Part shown: piece by piece, positions 14,634 to 16,316 of the stretch
How positions within the stretch are numbered: position 1 is the first letter of the stretch
How the letters are laid out: each line of letters begins with the position of its first letter
NCBI GenBank assembly: GCA_045658525.1
Contig: JAZOVD010000005.1
Location: 1 to 16,316, forward strand
Source: SIG673 sp045658525
GTDB taxonomy: Bacteria; Bacillota; Clostridia; Oscillospirales; CAG-272
DNA length: 16,316 bases
Reading direction: 5' to 3'
Translations under genes and position numbers: made by a program
Notes under the pieces: generated by a model
Database searches by the model: none
The model's input: only the letters and a program-made list of their open reading frames with translations
What the model was told of the DNA's origin: nothing

Positions 14634-15236
14634 ATGAACCACATAATAACGATAAGCCGTCAATACGGAAGCGGAGGTCGTGAGATAGGCTCTCTCGTAG
14701 CGAAGCAGCTCGGTATCCCATTCTATGACAACGCGCTCATACAGCTTGCCGCCGAGGAGAGCGGTTTCAGCACCGAGCATTTCAAGGATTACGATAAGCA
14801 CGCCAACAACAGCTTTCTTTATTCTCTCGTCCGCGGATTTCAGTACCACCAGCATACAACGGGCGTATGGTCGCTCGAAGACTCGATATATATGACTCAG
14901 GCTAAGGTAATACGCTCGATTGCCGAGAAAGGACCTTGCGTCATAATAGGCAGATGCGCGGACTATATCCTTAACGACAATCCCGATCTTGTTAAGGTCT
15001 TTATTTACGGCTCTCTTGAATTTCGCTCGAAACGTGTCGTAGAGGTAAACGGAATAGAGCCTGATAAAGCAATAGACACCATTAAAAATAAAGACAAACG
15101 CCGTCAGAACTACTATAACTACCATTCCGACGTCAAGTGGGGAGAGGCTCAGAACTATAATCTCTGTATAGACAGCAGCTTCTGCGGAATAGAAAAAGCG
15201 GCGTCTATCATTTGCGATTTCGTCACGAAAATATAA
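14634..15236 (+). CDS. Cytidylate kinase-like family protein
   Basis: A 200-residue P-loop protein of the Cytidylate_kin2 type. The N-terminus IITISRQYGSGGREIG (about 4-19) is the family signature; it has Arg where true CMP kinases have the P-loop Lys. It continues with LGIPFYDNALIQLAA, GPCVIIGRCADYIL at about 100-113, and a lid-like region EFRSKRVVEVNGI followed by DKRRQNYYNYHSD. The nucleotide phosphorylated is unknown; it should not be taken as the cell's main Cmk. ATG 14634 is chosen over an upstream in-frame GTG at 14601 because GGAGG (14621-14625) lies eight bases before it and the family N-terminus begins there. It is monocistronic, with its own promoter and terminator, between the divergent ttcA-like gene and convergent ackA. 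Confidence 0.88.
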   Translation: MNHIITISRQYGSGGREIGSLVAKQLGIPFYDNALIQLAAEESGFSTEHFKDYDKHANNSFLYSLVRGFQYHQHTTGVWSLEDSIYMTQAKVIRSIAEKGPCVIIGRCADYILNDNPDLVKVFIYGSLEFRSKRVVEVNGIEPDKAIDTIKNKDKRRQNYYNYHSDVKWGEAQNYNLCIDSSFCGIEKAASIICDFVTKI

Positions 15237-15261
15237 AATTCTGAATACGGGTCGTTTTAAA

Positions 15262-15299
15262 AAACAAATATGGGGCTGATTTTACTCAGCCCCGTTTTT
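15262..15299. terminator. Terminator between the cytidylate-kinase-like gene and ackA
   Basis: GGGGCTGA 15272-15279 pairs with TCAGCCCC 15286-15293 around a six-base loop. GTTTTT follows on plus and an A-run precedes, so it can end both convergent transcripts. Confidence 0.93.
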
Positions 15300-15303
15300 A
15301 TTT

Positions 15304-16316
15304 TCAGCCTACGAGAGCCGCTGTGTCTCTTGCTATGACCAGCTCCTCGTTGGTGGGTATAACGTACACCTTTACCTTAGAGGAAGGCTTGCTTATCTCA
15401 ACGATGTCAGGCTGACGGAGGGTCTTGGCGTTTACTTCCTCGTCAAGCTCTATTCCGAGGAACGCCATATCCTTACATACGTCACGTCTGAGAGCAGGGT
15501 TGTTCTCACCGAGACCCGCGGTAAATACAACAGCGTCAAGTCCGCCCATAGCAGCCGCGTAAGAGCCTATGTACTTCTTTATCTGGTAGCTCATTATTCT
15601 ATCAGCGAGTATCGCCTTCTCGTGACCCTCTGCTATCGCGTTCTCAATATCACGGCTATCGGACGAAAGCTGAGATACGCCGAGGAGTCCGCTCTTCTTG
15701 TTGAGAACATCGTTTACCTGAGCGGTAGTGAGGTTCTCCTTCTCCATAAGGAAGCAAACGATAGCGGGGTCGATAGAGCCGCATCTTGTACCCATTTCAA
15801 GTCCGTCAAGAGGAGTAAAGCCCATCGTCGTATCGACGCTGGCTCCGTCCTTAACGGCGGAGATAGACGAACCGTTTCCAAGGTGACAGGTAACTATCTT
15901 CGTTCCCTCGGTCTTGCCGAGTATCTTGGTCATCTCAGCGGAAACGTAACGGTGAGAGGTTCCGTGGAAGCCGTAACGGCGGATCTTATACTTTTCATAG
16001 TATTCATACGGAATAGGATACATATACGCGTGGTCGGGCATCGTCTGGTGGAACGCCGTATCGAATACGAGCACCTGAGGAACGTCCTTCATTACCTGCG
16101 TGCAGCCGGCTATACCCATAAGAGCGGGACCGGTGTGAAGAGGCGCGAGGTCACGGCAATTCTCAAGCTTCGCTATAACGTCGTCGGTAACGATAACGCT
16201 TCCGCTGAAATAGTCGCCGCCGTGAACCACTCTGTGTCCGACAGCCGCTATCTCGCTCATGCTCTTTATACAACCCATTTCGGAGTCGGTAAGAGTATCG
16301 ACGAGTATCTGCATAG
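15304..16316 (-). CDS. ackA: Acetate kinase, N-terminus cut by the right edge
   Basis: AckA interconverts acetyl phosphate plus ADP with acetate plus ATP, the substrate-level phosphorylation step of anaerobic fermentation. About 336 of the usual 400 or so residues are visible; the missing part is the N-terminus, including the first phosphate-binding Asn. Seen in order: AAVGHRVVHGG with the substrate Arg, VFDTAFHQTMP with the catalytic Asp, RYGFHGTSH and CHLGNGSS with the active-site His residues, MGTRCGSIDP with the second catalytic Arg, and PTNEELVIARDTA with the metal-binding Glu near the C-terminus. All visible active-site residues are conserved. Its partner phosphotransacetylase gene is not in view and may lie upstream, beyond the right edge. 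Confidence 0.97.
   Translation of the reverse strand, partial: MQILVDTLTDSEMGCIKSMSEIAAVGHRVVHGGDYFSGSVIVTDDVIAKLENCRDLAPLHTGPALMGIAGCTQVMKDVPQVLVFDTAFHQTMPDHAYMYPIPYEYYEKYKIRRYGFHGTSHRYVSAEMTKILGKTEGTKIVTCHLGNGSSISAVKDGASVDTTMGFTPLDGLEMGTRCGSIDPAIVCFLMEKENLTTAQVNDVLNKKSGLLGVSQLSSDSRDIENAIAEGHEKAILADRIMSYQIKKYIGSYAAAMGGLDAVVFTAGLGENNPALRRDVCKDMAFLGIELDEEVNAKTLRQPDIVEISKPSSKVKVYVIPTNEELVIARDTAALVG

Overview
The window looks like a stretch of chromosome from an anaerobic Clostridia-type Firmicute, probably uncultured or gut-associated. The signs are a CwlD-like amidase, a tetrahydrofolate riboswitch driving folT-folC, an ECF S-component, RqcH (the bacterial NFACT protein), acetate kinase, MEP-pathway IspE, consensus housekeeping promoters with 17-bp spacers, and Shine-Dalgarno sites of the GGAGG type. 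Coding is dense, base composition is fairly even, and no mobile element, CRISPR array, rRNA or tRNA was seen. No gene-free gap exceeds 300 bases; the longest, 1984-2224, is filled by a promoter, a riboswitch and its expression platform.

Layout, left to right. (1) 1-1983, plus: the 3' end of an amidase gene, then radA. (2) 2000-4035, plus: promoter, THF riboswitch, ribosome-site-sequestering hairpin, folT, folC. This is a compact folate import and retention operon with a 4-base overlap between the two genes. (3) 8854-4077, minus: one promoter and five genes in tight order, namely an HprK-like kinase, a PqqD-like protein, a SipW/S26B-like peptidase, an NTP_transf_5 nucleotidyltransferase and a GHL6-type glycoside hydrolase. 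The last four are joined by three successive 4-base stop/start overlaps. (4) 8949-11088, plus: a divergent promoter, an XRE-HTH/PfkB sugar-kinase fusion and a class II aldolase. (5) 14496-11123, minus: a TtcA-like PP-loop protein, RqcH and IspE. (6) 14543-15236, plus: a cytidylate-kinase-like P-loop protein. (7) 16316-15304, minus: acetate kinase, cut by the right edge. Three convergent gene pairs share single hairpin terminators (4036-4074, 11092-11124, 15262-15299).

The most unusual part is the HprK/PqqD/S26/NTP-transferase cassette. PqqD-like domains are peptide-recognition elements in RiPP (ribosomally made, modified peptide) pathways. HprK-like kinases and nucleotidyltransferases are known tailoring partners in some lasso-peptide clusters. 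Here they appear with a peptidase but without any visible precursor peptide, radical SAM enzyme, cyclase or exporter, and a cytoplasmic glycosidase is translationally coupled at the end. This suggests an orphan or split peptide- or protein-modifying system whose target is encoded elsewhere. The second unusual part is the adjacent, divergently transcribed HTH-kinase fusion, which may tie transcription to a sugar that it phosphorylates and that its partner aldolase cleaves. All functions are read from sequence motifs only; no database search was run.
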